Positions 18,130-26,188 of a stretch of DNA of 64,000 nucleotides are shown here, piece by piece. The translations under genes and the position numbers were made by a program. The first letter of the stretch is position 1, and the number at the start of each line of letters is the position of its first letter. Source of the stretch: Tubiluchus corallicola (taxonomy: Eukaryota; Priapulida; Priapulimorpha; Priapulimorphida; Tubiluchidae); NCBI GenBank assembly GCA_030141605.1, contig JAQGDQ010000347.1:131959-195958 (forward strand), given 5' to 3'. Below the pieces are notes generated by a model. That model had not been told where the DNA came from, did no database searches, and saw only the letters and a list, made by a program, of their open reading frames with translations.

Positions 18130-19278
18130 TTATTCAAATATATTTTTCACTTTATCAAAGAATCGTTTACCCTGAGCTGCATGCTTACTATCAAAATTAT
18201 CCGAGGCTCTCAGCTTCTCCATAACCTTCTTCTCTTCTGCAGAGAGCTTTTTGGGTATCCATGCATTAATCCTCACCAAGATATCCCCCTTTCCGTATCC
18301 GTTTAGGTCCGGCAGTCCCTTGCCTCTTAGCCGTAATGTTTTTTGAGGCTGAGTACCCGCATCAATTTTCACTTTCACTTTTCCGCTTACAGTAGGGATC
18401 TCTGATGTAGTCCCGAGTGCTAGGTCAGGGACAGAAAGGAAAAGATTAAAAATCAGGTCATTCCCGTCACGATACAGGTCAGGGTGGGGCTCCTCATGTA
18501 TAAGGACAAAAAGATCGCCGGCAACTCCCCCCCTTCGGGCAGCATTACCCTTGCCACTGACAGAAAGCTGCATTCCTTCAGCAACTCCAGCAGGTACTTT
18601 TATGGAGATAACCTCTTCACCGCGAACTATACCTTCGCCATAACAGGTATCGCACTTTTGTGAAATAATCCTCCCCTCTCCCCCACACTCCGGACATGAC
18701 GATGGCGTTTGTATTTTCCCGAGAAGGGTGTTGCTTACCCTTGTGACCTGTCCCGAGCCGTGACAAGTAGAGCATGTGGTATAACCGCTACTACCTCTAG
18801 CACCGCTTCCATGACAAGTATCACAGGGGATATATTTTTTTACCTTGATTTTTTTCTCCACTCCATGGAGTATATCTTTTAGCGAAAGAGTCACTTTAAC
18901 TCTTAAATTGGAGCCCCTGTTTACATGCCGGGTATGTCCACTTTGCCCAAACCCTCCAAAACTACTGCCAAACCCACCGCCTCCAAAAATATCTCCAAAC
19001 ATGGAGAATATATCGTCCATCGACATTCTTTCCCCAAAACCTCCCTGCCCGGACATTCCTGCATGGCCAAACTGATCGTACCTCTGGCGTTTTTGAGAAT
19101 CGCTTAACACCTCATAGGCTTCCGCTGCCTCTTTAAACTTTTCTTCAGCCACATTATCTCCCGGATTTTTGTCAGGGTGATACTGTATAGCCTTTTTACG
19201 ATAAGCCTTTTTTATATCTTCCACTGAAGAGCTACGGTCTACCCCCAGCACCTCATAGTAGTCTCTTTTTTCTGCCAT
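18130..19278 (-). CDS. dnaJ: Chaperone protein DnaJ
   Basis: A 382-residue type-I J-protein that delivers unfolded clients to DnaK and stimulates its ATPase. It has the N-terminal J domain with the essential HPD in QYHPDKNPG, then a Gly/Phe-rich segment ([13 protein letters not shown]). Four zinc-binding CxxCxGxG repeats follow ([32 protein letters not shown]), then the client-binding C-terminal domains ending in ADNF-like residues. Length is standard. It lies downstream of grpE on the same strand, 185 bases away, with a dispersed repeat between them. The two are normally co-regulated heat-shock genes. Confidence 0.97.
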   Translation of the reverse strand: MAEKRDYYEVLGVDRSSSVEDIKKAYRKKAIQYHPDKNPGDNVAEEKFKEAAEAYEVLSDSQKRQRYDQFGHAGMSGQGGFGERMSMDDIFSMFGDIFGGGGFGSSFGGFGQSGHTRHVNRGSNLRVKVTLSLKDILHGVEKKIKVKKYIPCDTCHGSGARGSSGYTTCSTCHGSGQVTRVSNTLLGKIQTPSSCPECGGEGRIISQKCDTCYGEGIVRGEEVISIKVPAGVAEGMQLSVSGKGNAARRGGVAGDLFVLIHEEPHPDLYRDGNDLIFNLFLSVPDLALGTTSEIPTVSGKVKVKIDAGTQPQKTLRLRGKGLPDLNGYGKGDILVRINAWIPKKLSAEEKKVMEKLRASDNFDSKHAAQGKRFFDKVKNIFE

Positions 19279-19328
19279 TTAATCTGTTTCCTTATTTACA
19301 ATGAGAAACCTTATACAAAACTCATCTA

Positions 19329-19445
19329 TTTTATTAAATATTTTCGTCAAAGTCCCCTTAAAAATCATCACTTACACTAGCAAACCGCTATTTTTTATCG
19401 AATTTTCCCTCAATACAAGCCAAAATCTCTCATATTGCAAGGGTC
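19329..19445 (+). repeat. Diverged intergenic repeat, copy C
   Basis: Related to 17741-17860 and 2761-2851. It occupies most of the spacer between grpE and dnaJ. Confidence 0.55.
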
Positions 19446-19463
19446 CCGAAATTGAATAAGCCT

Positions 19464-20051
19464 CTATTCGCCAATCACTACTTTTGCAAACCTTATTACT
19501 TTATCGTTCAGCAGGTACCCTTTTTGAACGACATCTATAATCTTGCCTTTTAGCTCCTCACTTGGTGAAGGTATTTTTGTCATCGCTTCATGCATATCAG
19601 TATCAAACTCCTTCTCTTTTGTGTCAATCTCTTTTACTCCATTTTTATCAAGGAACTCTTTGAATTTATTGTATATCAGTGTAACTCCGCTTTTGACTGC
19701 ATTCTCATCGTGCTCATTCTCCATCGACTGCACAGCACGATCAAAATCGTCAATAACAGGTAGAATGCTGGTAAGAATATCTTCCCCGGCCAGCCTGGTA
19801 AGTTCCATTTTCTCCTTGAGCGTTCGTTTCCGATAGTTGTCAAACTCTGCCGACAACCTAACGTATTTATCTTCCGCCTCTTTTACAGCTATTTCAAGCT
19901 TTTCTATTTTGCCCTTGCTGCTCCCGGAACTCTTCTTCCTGCTTTTTGCCTGAGATGCACTCTTATCTTGCTTTACACTTTTTTCTTTTGAGTCCTCTTT
20001 CTCTTTTGGTTTTTCTTCTGCCAGCTTTTTCTTGTCACTCTCTTTGCTCAT
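19464..20051 (-). CDS. grpE: Nucleotide exchange factor GrpE
   Basis: About 195 residues. GrpE releases ADP from DnaK, completing the DnaK-DnaJ chaperone cycle. A charged Lys/Glu/Ser-rich N-terminal tail precedes a long coiled coil (about residues 50-100, including AEFDNYRKRTLKEK). The C-terminal beta domain contains LPVIDDFDRAVQ, MHEAMTKIPS and VVQKGYLLNDKVIRFAKVVIG, the family signature. The open frame extends to 20096, but the first MSKESD-type start at 20051 is preferred because a -7-like box (20094-20101) would lie inside the longer version. It precedes dnaJ on the minus strand; dnaK is not in the window. Confidence 0.95.
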   Translation of the reverse strand: MSKESDKKKLAEEKPKEKEDSKEKSVKQDKSASQAKSRKKSSGSSKGKIEKLEIAVKEAEDKYVRLSAEFDNYRKRTLKEKMELTRLAGEDILTSILPVIDDFDRAVQSMENEHDENAVKSGVTLIYNKFKEFLDKNGVKEIDTKEKEFDTDMHEAMTKIPSPSEELKGKIIDVVQKGYLLNDKVIRFAKVVIGE

Positions 20052-20093
20052 ATTTTGTAATAATTTTTGATAACCATTATATAAATTTGGTGG

Positions 20094-20101
20094 CAAAAAT
20101 A
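20094..20101 (-). promoter_or_regulatory. Candidate -7 box for grpE
   Basis: On the minus strand this reads TATTTTTG, matching TAnnTTTG, about 43 bases before the chosen start. A TTTG lies 23 bases further upstream, slightly beyond the usual 19-21 spacing. Confidence 0.35.
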
Positions 20102-20664
20102 ATTTAAATTAGTCTTTTACTATTCAAAAATAATATCTTTTTCTATTTTTAAACTAGTCTTCTGCTGCTTTATTTAGCATCGAAATACTCTAAAAACTCT
20201 TTGCGAAACTCTTTCACTTTCATCGCAAATCAAATTTTATATTAGCAAAAATAACCACTATTGAGTAGAGGTCATTTCATCTCTTTTTCAAGCTATTAAA
20301 ACACCTGTTTAATCTTCCTCCTTTTTTCAATGAATATAAACGGTGGATATATGCAATGTAGGTGATTTGCGTGAAGCTTTTCTGTCAAACTGCTACGCAA
20401 TTTATGCGGGTTACGAACCTTAATATTTTACATTTCCACCTGCCATTACTCATACATGATGTGTCCTATCTTTTTATTTGTTTTCATATTGTGCCAATTG
20501 CTTTGTTATTAACATTTTACACATTTTGAAATTTTGAGATACTTTGGCATAAAACTATATTTGGACAATGGATGTATGGTAATTTGTATGTCAAAAAATA
20601 AATCAAAAAATATAGTAAAAACAACAACTTAAAGATATAGCAATAAATCTCAAAATATATAAAT
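20102..20664. other. Gene-free stretch between grpE and the integrase remnant
   Basis: AT-rich, with no supported reading frame, tRNA or repeat. It would hold the integrase promoter and possibly one end of a former integrative element, but I see no clear attachment site. Confidence 0.45.
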
Positions 20665-21105
20665 ATGGCAAATAAAGTAAGTACTGCAATTGTATTGTTT
20701 AAAAAAAGAGCTAAGAATAACGGCAAATACCCGGCAAAGCTAAGAGTAACTCACCTCAGAAACCAAAGATATTTTGGTATTGATAACAAAGAACGTATAT
20801 ATGAATTTACACCTGCCGAATTTGATAAAATTATTGCTCCAAAACCAAGAGGTATTTATAAGGACATTGCTTTGGAGTTTTCCTTAATAGAGAAAAAAGC
20901 AGAGGAGATAATTAAAAAGCTTCCTGCATTCTGTTTTGATGACTTCAAAGCTTTGTGGGGAATAAAAGGAATTACAAGCAATATTATTACCTTCTTTGAT
21001 GAACGATATAAAACACTTGAAAAAGAAGAAAGCAACCAACGGTGGAATTTTAGTGGCACTAAAAAATTACTCCTTAAGTTCTTTAAGAAAGAGAAGTATA
21101 TTGAC
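20665..21105 (+). pseudogene. Tyrosine recombinase/integrase, N-terminal fragment cut by IS3-family element
   Basis: The frame begins MANKVSTAIVLFKKRA and shows the arm-type DNA-binding domain of Bacteroidota integrases (KYPAKLRVTHLRNQRYFG), then the start of the SAM-like core-binding domain (WNFSGTKKLLLKFF). Native coding ends with KYID at 21105. The next residues and the stop at 21121 come from the IS end. The catalytic domain with the R-H-R-Y residues is absent on the far side of the IS, so it was deleted rather than just interrupted. Position between grpE and a tRNA-Leu fits a former integrative element. Confidence 0.8.
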
Positions 21106-21175
21106 TGTAAATCTTCAGCTTAATTCGGACAAATTGGTTTAAAAATTAAGAGAGACATTTCTTAAATTATAACCA

Positions 21176-22524
21176 ATAAAAACGAGTAAGATTAAGGCAA
21201 AAAAACAGACTACCGAACAAAAGGTAAAAGAGATTAAGAGACACCCGAGGAAGAAGTAATCAGCTGAAGAAAAAATCAGGATTGTACTAGAGGGCATGCG
21301 TGGCGAATATAGCATTGCCGAGTTATGCCGAAAAGAAGGCATCAACGCGAACCTTTATTACAAGTGGAGTAAAGATTTTATGGAAGCTGGCAAAAAACGC
21401 CTTGCAGGTGACATTAAACGGGAAGCTACATCGGGCGAAGTAAACGGTTTAAAGAACGAGAACCACGACCTAAAGCAGTTTGTAGCAGAGCTGAGTTTGG
21501 AAGTACGCATGCTTAAAAAAAGCTTAACTGGAACCGTGTAACTTATAAATATATGAGACGAAGCGCCAGTGAAAAGATGGAAATTATCCGTATTGTTCAA
21601 GATTCGGTATTCGGAGTTAAGCGCACACTTGAAGAGCTTGACATCAGCCGAAGTACCTTTTACGAGTGGTACAAACGCTTCCTTGAGGGAGGATATGATG
21701 CACTCAAGCCCAAGCCGGTAAAACGCAAAAAGTTCTGGAACAAGATATCCAACAAAGAACGAGAACTGGTTTTAGACACCGCTTTGTAACGTACAGACTT
21801 ATCGCCTAGGGAACTAGCCCACCACATCACCGACCATCAAAAGTGGTTTATCAGCGAAACCAGCGTATATCGGATTCTCAAAGAGCAAGTGCTAATCACA
21901 TCTCCTGCGTGGCTTTTAATGGCTGCATCCGATGATTTTAAAGATAAGACCACGCGTGTGCACCAGCAATGGCAAACCGATTTCACCTACTTAAAAATCA
22001 TTGGATGGGGCTGGTATTATTTGGCTACCGTAATGGACGATTATTCAAGGTATATCGTCACCTGGGAGCTTTGCCAAAGCATTGAGTCGGCCGATGCCAA
22101 GCATGTTATTCAAAAGGCTTTACATACGGCCAAAATACCTGCAGGCGATTGTCCCAGGTTACTCTCCGATAATGGAGCGTGCTACATATCAAACGAGTTT
22201 CAAAGCTTTTTAAAAGATACCAAAATGGGACATGTACGTGGAGCCCCATACCACCCTCAAACACAAGGGAAAATTGAGCGTTACCACCGCACCATGAAAA
22301 ATCAGGTAAAGTTGGATAACTACTACTTTCCTGATGAACTAATGACGGTTCTACAGGAGTTTGTATATAATTACAACAACCACCGGTATCATGAATCACT
22401 CAAGAATGTTACACCTGCCGACGTGTATTTTGGAAGGCAAAAACAGGTACTGGGCAATCGTGAAAATATTAAAATAAAAACGCTAAATGAAAGAAGAAAA
22501 AGGAATCAGAAAATCGCAGTGTAG
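21176..22524 (+). pseudogene. IS3-family transposase orfA-orfB, copy 1, with in-frame stops
   Basis: The orfA frame has a helix-turn-helix (YSIAELCRKEGINANLYYKW) and leucine-zipper-like tail. The orfB frame has an HTH and the rve integrase domain with DDE residues in WQTDFTY, LLSDNGACY and PQTQGKIERYHR. A slippery AAAAAAAG at 21515-21522 would shift ribosomes -1 into orfB, and the orfB frame is open from there, as in active IS3 elements. However, orfA has TAA at 21257-21259 and an ATA where the start is expected (about 21176), and orfB has TAA at 21787-21789. The intact orfB portion runs from about 21790 to 22524. The element cannot make a full transposase by standard decoding. Confidence 0.85.
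21515..21522 (+). promoter_or_regulatory. -1 ribosomal frameshift signal (A7G)
   Basis: AAAAAAAG near the end of the orfA frame. A -1 slip here enters the orfB frame, which stays open through the orfB ATG. This is the standard IS3-family fusion mechanism. The same heptamer is kept in copy 2. Confidence 0.65.
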
Positions 22525-22666
22525 CACTTTTGATTTATTGAAAACTCTGCGAGTTTCCAACAAGTCAACAGGTGAATTATCATCACCATAAAAAAGAGAA
22601 TTTGAATTATAAAACTATCTCTTAACTTTAAGCATCAATTTGTCCAATAAGTTTTGAAGTTAAACA

Positions 22667-22899
22667 AAGAACATCTGAAAATTATTTATAACCTTTCTGA
22701 TTTTAGCATTACAAGTTACGATGTTGAAGGTCTATTTTTTATTAACACTCCTACTTTTTACATGTACAATGGTACTTACAAAGCAATTACCATTAACAAA
22801 CTTGAAAATTTTCTTTTGGGTGAATATTCACTTCCTGTTCTAGAGTATCAAGATTGCTCTGGAAATGTAATTAATATACATCACCCATATTTTAAGTAA
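22667..22899 (+). pseudogene. C-terminal fragment of an unidentified protein
   Basis: The frame reads KEHLKIIYNLSDFSITSYDV to a stop at 22897-22899 and is open back into the right end of the IS, where a TTG at 22654 could act as a start. It is about 77 residues, acidic and aromatic-rich, with no motif I recognise. It does not resemble an integrase catalytic domain. It is probably the tail of a gene whose front was removed when the IS arrived. It is followed closely by a terminator. Confidence 0.45.
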
Positions 22900-22923
22900 T
22901 AACATTAAACTCCATAAACCATA

Positions 22924-22961
22924 AAAAACTCCCGACCGAAGTAAATCAGTCGGGAGTTTTT
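22924..22961. terminator. Bidirectional terminator next to tRNA-Leu
   Basis: A 13-bp perfect stem (aaaaactcccgac with gtcgggagttttt) and 12-base loop, with A/T runs on both sides. It can end both the plus-strand fragment and the minus-strand tRNA. Confidence 0.88.
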
Positions 22962-22964
22962 GTG

Positions 22965-23047
22965 TGCCCAGGGCGGGACTCGAACCCGCACGTACGTAGT
23001 ACACGCGGCCCTCAACCGCGCCTGTCTACCAATTTCAGCACCCGGGC
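22965..23047 (-). tRNA. trnL: tRNA-Leu, anticodon GAG
   Basis: Read on the minus strand it forms a complete class-II cloverleaf. The 7-bp acceptor stem (gcccggg with cctgggc) has one G-T pair. A D-arm contains GGTAGAC. The anticodon stem cgcgg/ccgcg is perfect with loop TTGAGGG, giving GAG. The long variable arm is typical of leucine tRNAs, and the T-arm gcggg-ttcgagt-cccgc is intact. The discriminator base is A and CCA is not encoded. It reads CUC (and CUU) leucine codons. It sits 66 bases past the gene fragment and beside a truncated relative. Confidence 0.93.
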
Positions 23048-23175
23048 TGGTGACAGTAAAATTATCTTTTTACAGAATGTTTCCGAATTGTTTCCGAATA
23101 AATTCTGTATTTTTGTTTCAAGTTCTTTTAAAACCTATTATTAATCAGCTATTGCAGCTTTTTAACACTAAAGTT

Positions 23176-23224
23176 TAGCAAATGCCCCTCAGCCATGCAC
23201 GTCTACCAGTTCCGCCATCCGGGC
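23176..23224 (-). pseudogene. Truncated tRNA-Leu-like remnant (5' half)
   Basis: On the minus strand this begins gcccggatggcggaactgg and continues with tagac and ctgagggg, matching the acceptor 5' strand, D-arm and anticodon loop of a leucine tRNA. The anticodon stem has mismatches and there is no variable arm, T-arm or acceptor 3' strand. It is a partial or decayed copy, perhaps left by recombination at the neighbouring tRNA. Confidence 0.6.
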
Positions 23225-23434
23225 TTCCATTTTATAGGTTGTAGCGGTTGCAAATGTATATAAATTTCCAAAACTTGAGAGGTAAGTGAAGCTTATTTTC
23301 ACATAACTAATGCTATAGCTGGAAGAAAATAGCTGAGAGAGCTTGCTCTGATTTCTAGTTTATTTACTATTTTCAAACAGAGTATATTTTCAACGCCATA
23401 AACTGGAGTTTTATAATTTTTAAATAAAATACAG

Positions 23435-24760
23435 ATGAAAGAAAAACATGTTCATGGATTGTCAAGAAGGCAGTTTTTAGAGTCAGCAGCAGTAGGATTA
23501 GCGGGGATATCTATTATTCCGTCACTGGGTTCATGCTCCCAAAAACAGGATAAGGGTGACAGTATCAGGCTTGGCTTTATAGGGCTTGGCAGGCAGGCGA
23601 TGTTTCTGTTGAATGGGTTTATACAATTTCCTAATGTAAAAGTGGTTGCAGGATGCGATGTTTATGGTATCAAACGACAACGTTTTGAGAATGTCGTTAA
23701 GAGGTACAACAAAAACAATAATATAAAGTCCTCCGTTTTGGCATACGAGAAGTATCAGGATATGATAGAGAGCGATAATATTGACGCTGTTGTTATTGCC
23801 ACTCCAGACCACTTACATGCAATAATTGCAATCGCTGCATGTAAGGCGGGGAAAGATGTTTATCTTGAAAAGCCTTTAACCTTCACTATTAAAGAGGGAC
23901 AGGAGCTGAGGAGAGTCGTTCGAGAGACCAATCGTATTTTAGCCGTTGGGAGTCAACAACGCTCGGACTCCAATTTCCGCCACGCTGTAGAACTTGTTCA
24001 GTCTGGCACTCTTGGAAATATTGAGAGGGTTAATGCCTATGTAGGGAATCCTCCCGTTCCATATAAGCTACCTGAAGAGCCTGTTCCATCAGATCTTAAC
24101 TGGGATCTGTGGTTAGGTCCTTTGCCCGAATCCATTCATTACAATAAAGAGTTGAATCCTCCAATATCTCTTGACCCTGTCAAGAATGAAGGGTTTTGGG
24201 GTGGATGGCGCTGGTATAAAGAGATGGGTGGAGGCTTTACTACCGATTGGGGAGCACATATGTTTGACATAGCTCAGTGGGGACTAAATATGGATGGTAA
24301 TGGGCCAATTGAAATATCCCCTATTGGTGATGGTACTGAGTTTATCTCATTTAAATATGCTAATGGAGTTGTCATGACGTCAGAACCGTTTGATGAGAAG
24401 ATGTCTAAGGGTGTCATGTTTTTAGGGGATAAAGGCTGGATAGAAGTGTCGCGAGGCCATTTTGCCGCTTCCGACAACGCTTTTGTTCCTAAACAAAAAA
24501 ATACCAGAGATAAGTCCTTTAAAGCAAAGATCCCACACCAGGTAGATTTTATAGATGCAATATGTGAAAATAGAGATCCTATAGTCCCTGTTGAGATAGG
24601 ACACAACACTTGCGTAGTCTGCACACTGGGCAATATTGCCTGTGATCTTGGGCGCACAATCAAGTGGAACCCAGTTACAGAGACATTTGTTGATGATGTG
24701 ACCGGCGATGCAACTGCTCAACTTCATTACAAGTACCGTTCTGGATGGAGTTTACTGTAG
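23435..24760 (+). CDS. Exported Gfo/Idh/MocA-family NAD(P)-dependent oxidoreductase
   Basis: 441 residues. A Tat signal (SRRQFLESAAVGLAG) leads to a lipobox-like LGSCS. The Rossmann domain has GFIGLGRQA, AGCDVYG, VVIATPDHLHA and the family's EKPLTFTIKEG with catalytic Lys. The C-terminal Gfo/Idh/MocA substrate domain includes GGWRWYKEMGGGFTTDWGAHMFD, whose His is a usual active-site residue. Exported members oxidise or epimerise sugars with tightly bound cofactor. The DUF1080 gene 271 bases downstream on the same strand suggests a role in keto-glycoside chemistry, with this enzyme making or reducing the 3-keto group. Substrate unknown. Confidence 0.9.
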   Translation: MKEKHVHGLSRRQFLESAAVGLAGISIIPSLGSCSQKQDKGDSIRLGFIGLGRQAMFLLNGFIQFPNVKVVAGCDVYGIKRQRFENVVKRYNKNNNIKSSVLAYEKYQDMIESDNIDAVVIATPDHLHAIIAIAACKAGKDVYLEKPLTFTIKEGQELRRVVRETNRILAVGSQQRSDSNFRHAVELVQSGTLGNIERVNAYVGNPPVPYKLPEEPVPSDLNWDLWLGPLPESIHYNKELNPPISLDPVKNEGFWGGWRWYKEMGGGFTTDWGAHMFDIAQWGLNMDGNGPIEISPIGDGTEFISFKYANGVVMTSEPFDEKMSKGVMFLGDKGWIEVSRGHFAASDNAFVPKQKNTRDKSFKAKIPHQVDFIDAICENRDPIVPVEIGHNTCVVCTLGNIACDLGRTIKWNPVTETFVDDVTGDATAQLHYKYRSGWSLL

Positions 24761-24872
24761 AGGTAGTTTCGGTAAAACATACTTAACATCAGTTCGATAA
24801 GAGGTCTGTTATTTACCATAAAACAAAGGGCTATTCAGCTACACCTCTCACTATCAGGATACTAACATCAAG

Positions 24873-24898
24873 CCATTATATGCCCTGGGGCATAGTGG
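24873..24898 (+). terminator. Hairpin between the oxidoreductase and DUF1080 genes
   Basis: The arms ccattatatgccc and gggcatagtgg pair imperfectly, followed by tttagtgtttt. It could be an attenuator or a terminator separating two transcripts. Confidence 0.45.
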
Positions 24899-25031
24899 TT
24901 TAGTGTTTTATGCTTTGGCTGGTTTTTTCGCTTAACTTGCCTGACAACTCTTTCATCAGTTATTGTAATTAATATGTACCATTTTATGTATATTAGCAAT
25001 CCTAATTGTTTTAAATAAATATTAAAGTCTA

Positions 25032-25841
25032 ATGAAAAATATATTTGTCAACATGGCCCTTATAGCCGGATTGTTATTATTAACAGTTGGTTGTGGCTCT
25101 GATAGCTATTCGTGGGAGCAGTTGTTTAATGGAAAAGATTTATCTGGGTGGGAGTATTTTGCAGGACCGGTAGAAGAGGGGGGAGAGCCACTAGGGTTAA
25201 ACAACGATCCTTTGAACCTTTTCTCAGTTGTTGAAATGGACGGGAAAAATGTAATCCGAATATCGGGAGAGATAAATGCATCCCTTGCAACTCTCAAAGA
25301 GTTTGGCAACTACCACCTTGTGGTTGAGTTCAAGTGGGGTGATAAAGTATTTGATAAGCGTAATTCTGGACTGCTATATCACAGTTATGGCCCATATGGA
25401 GAAGGGCTTGGTGTGTGGATGAGTTCACATGAGATGCAGATGTGGAGTGGAAATATTGGTGATTCATACCGCATGGGGAACTCCTATTGTGCAATTCCTG
25501 CTATAGAAACCGGTGGCGGAAAATATACTTATTCAAAAGGTGGCGACCTGCATGAATCTATCCCCGGAACAGATACACGAATTATTGCTAAAGATAGGGA
25601 CTATGAAAAGCCTGTCGGGGAGTGGAACACGATAGAACTATACTGTTTTGACAGAACATCTGCCCATATTGTAAACGGGCATGTCAATATGATTAACTAC
25701 AATTCAGGTAAATTGAGTAACGGTAACATCGAGCCTTTGACAAAAGGTAAAATACAGTTTCAGTCAGAAGGAGGGGAGCTGTTTATTAGGAGTATAAAGC
25801 TTCGTCCAATCAGTGAGATACCCAAAGATATATTAATGTAA
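25032..25841 (+). CDS. DUF1080 (3-keto-glycoside hydrolase-like) lipoprotein
   Basis: 269 residues with a lipoprotein signal ending in LTVGCG. The DUF1080 domain begins WEQLFNGKDLSGWEYF and includes YHLVVEFKWGD, KRNSGLLYHSYGP, SHEMQMWSGNIGDSY and the closing KIQFQSEGGELFIRSIKLRPI, all typical of the family's beta-sandwich. Family members cleave 3-keto-glycosides in studied cases. The upstream Gfo/Idh/MocA gene is the natural partner that would form the keto group. Unlike the DUF1080 protein at 11137-12144 it has no Cys/Lys repeat. It is convergent with the sulfatase remnant that follows. Confidence 0.88.
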   Translation: MKNIFVNMALIAGLLLLTVGCGSDSYSWEQLFNGKDLSGWEYFAGPVEEGGEPLGLNNDPLNLFSVVEMDGKNVIRISGEINASLATLKEFGNYHLVVEFKWGDKVFDKRNSGLLYHSYGPYGEGLGVWMSSHEMQMWSGNIGDSYRMGNSYCAIPAIETGGGKYTYSKGGDLHESIPGTDTRIIAKDRDYEKPVGEWNTIELYCFDRTSAHIVNGHVNMINYNSGKLSNGNIEPLTKGKIQFQSEGGELFIRSIKLRPISEIPKDILM

Positions 25842-25859
25842 GTCAGCTTAGTTTTAGCA

Positions 25860-26180
25860 CTATCTATTTCCATTCAGGATAACTAAGTGCTAATTTGTTC
25901 GAATGCTCTTTTCAACTGACTCTCCTGTTGTGTAAGCATACTATCAGGCGCTGCCCTCTTCTCCTCTGGATCCAGAGGGAAAATTATAAAAGCGTCCATC
26001 CTGACACCATTTATAATCCTGATTTCGGATAAAACGGTTACGATGCTTATTTACTCTTTTACTCCATACTGTGTCGTAATGAGCCACCACATATTTTCTA
26101 GGTGTGTATGCTTTGCTGGATAATAAAGGCAACAGACTATGTACATCGGTTACAGAAGTATCATTTACGATATCAGCAAA
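25860..26180 (-). pseudogene. 3' fragment of a sulfatase gene
   Basis: About 320 bp closely resemble the 3' end of the sulfatase at 46993-48345: both encode HRNRFIRNQDYKW and DGRFYN, and end in the same tail. A 1-nt insertion near the ccagaggg stretch (about 25975) breaks the frame and other substitutions have accumulated. The similarity stops abruptly about 10 bases before the epimerase stop codon. The metal-binding and catalytic regions of the sulfatase are absent. It looks like a leftover from duplication or rearrangement. Confidence 0.8.
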
Positions 26181-26188
26181 ATGGCGAT

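Larger units (their letters stand above)
21106..22666 (+). mobile_element. IS3-family insertion sequence, copy 1
   Basis: A 1561-bp element beginning TGT and ending ACA, with imperfect terminal inverted repeats of about 30 bp that share TGT..A.CTTCA and GGACAAATTG. Boundaries were set by comparison with the inverted copy at 52749-54305, where similarity stops at the same two points. No direct target repeat is visible at the ends. Confidence 0.9.

Noticed and set aside
23176-23224. Second functional tRNA-Leu
   Set aside because: Variable arm, T-arm and acceptor 3' strand are missing and the anticodon stem has mismatches.
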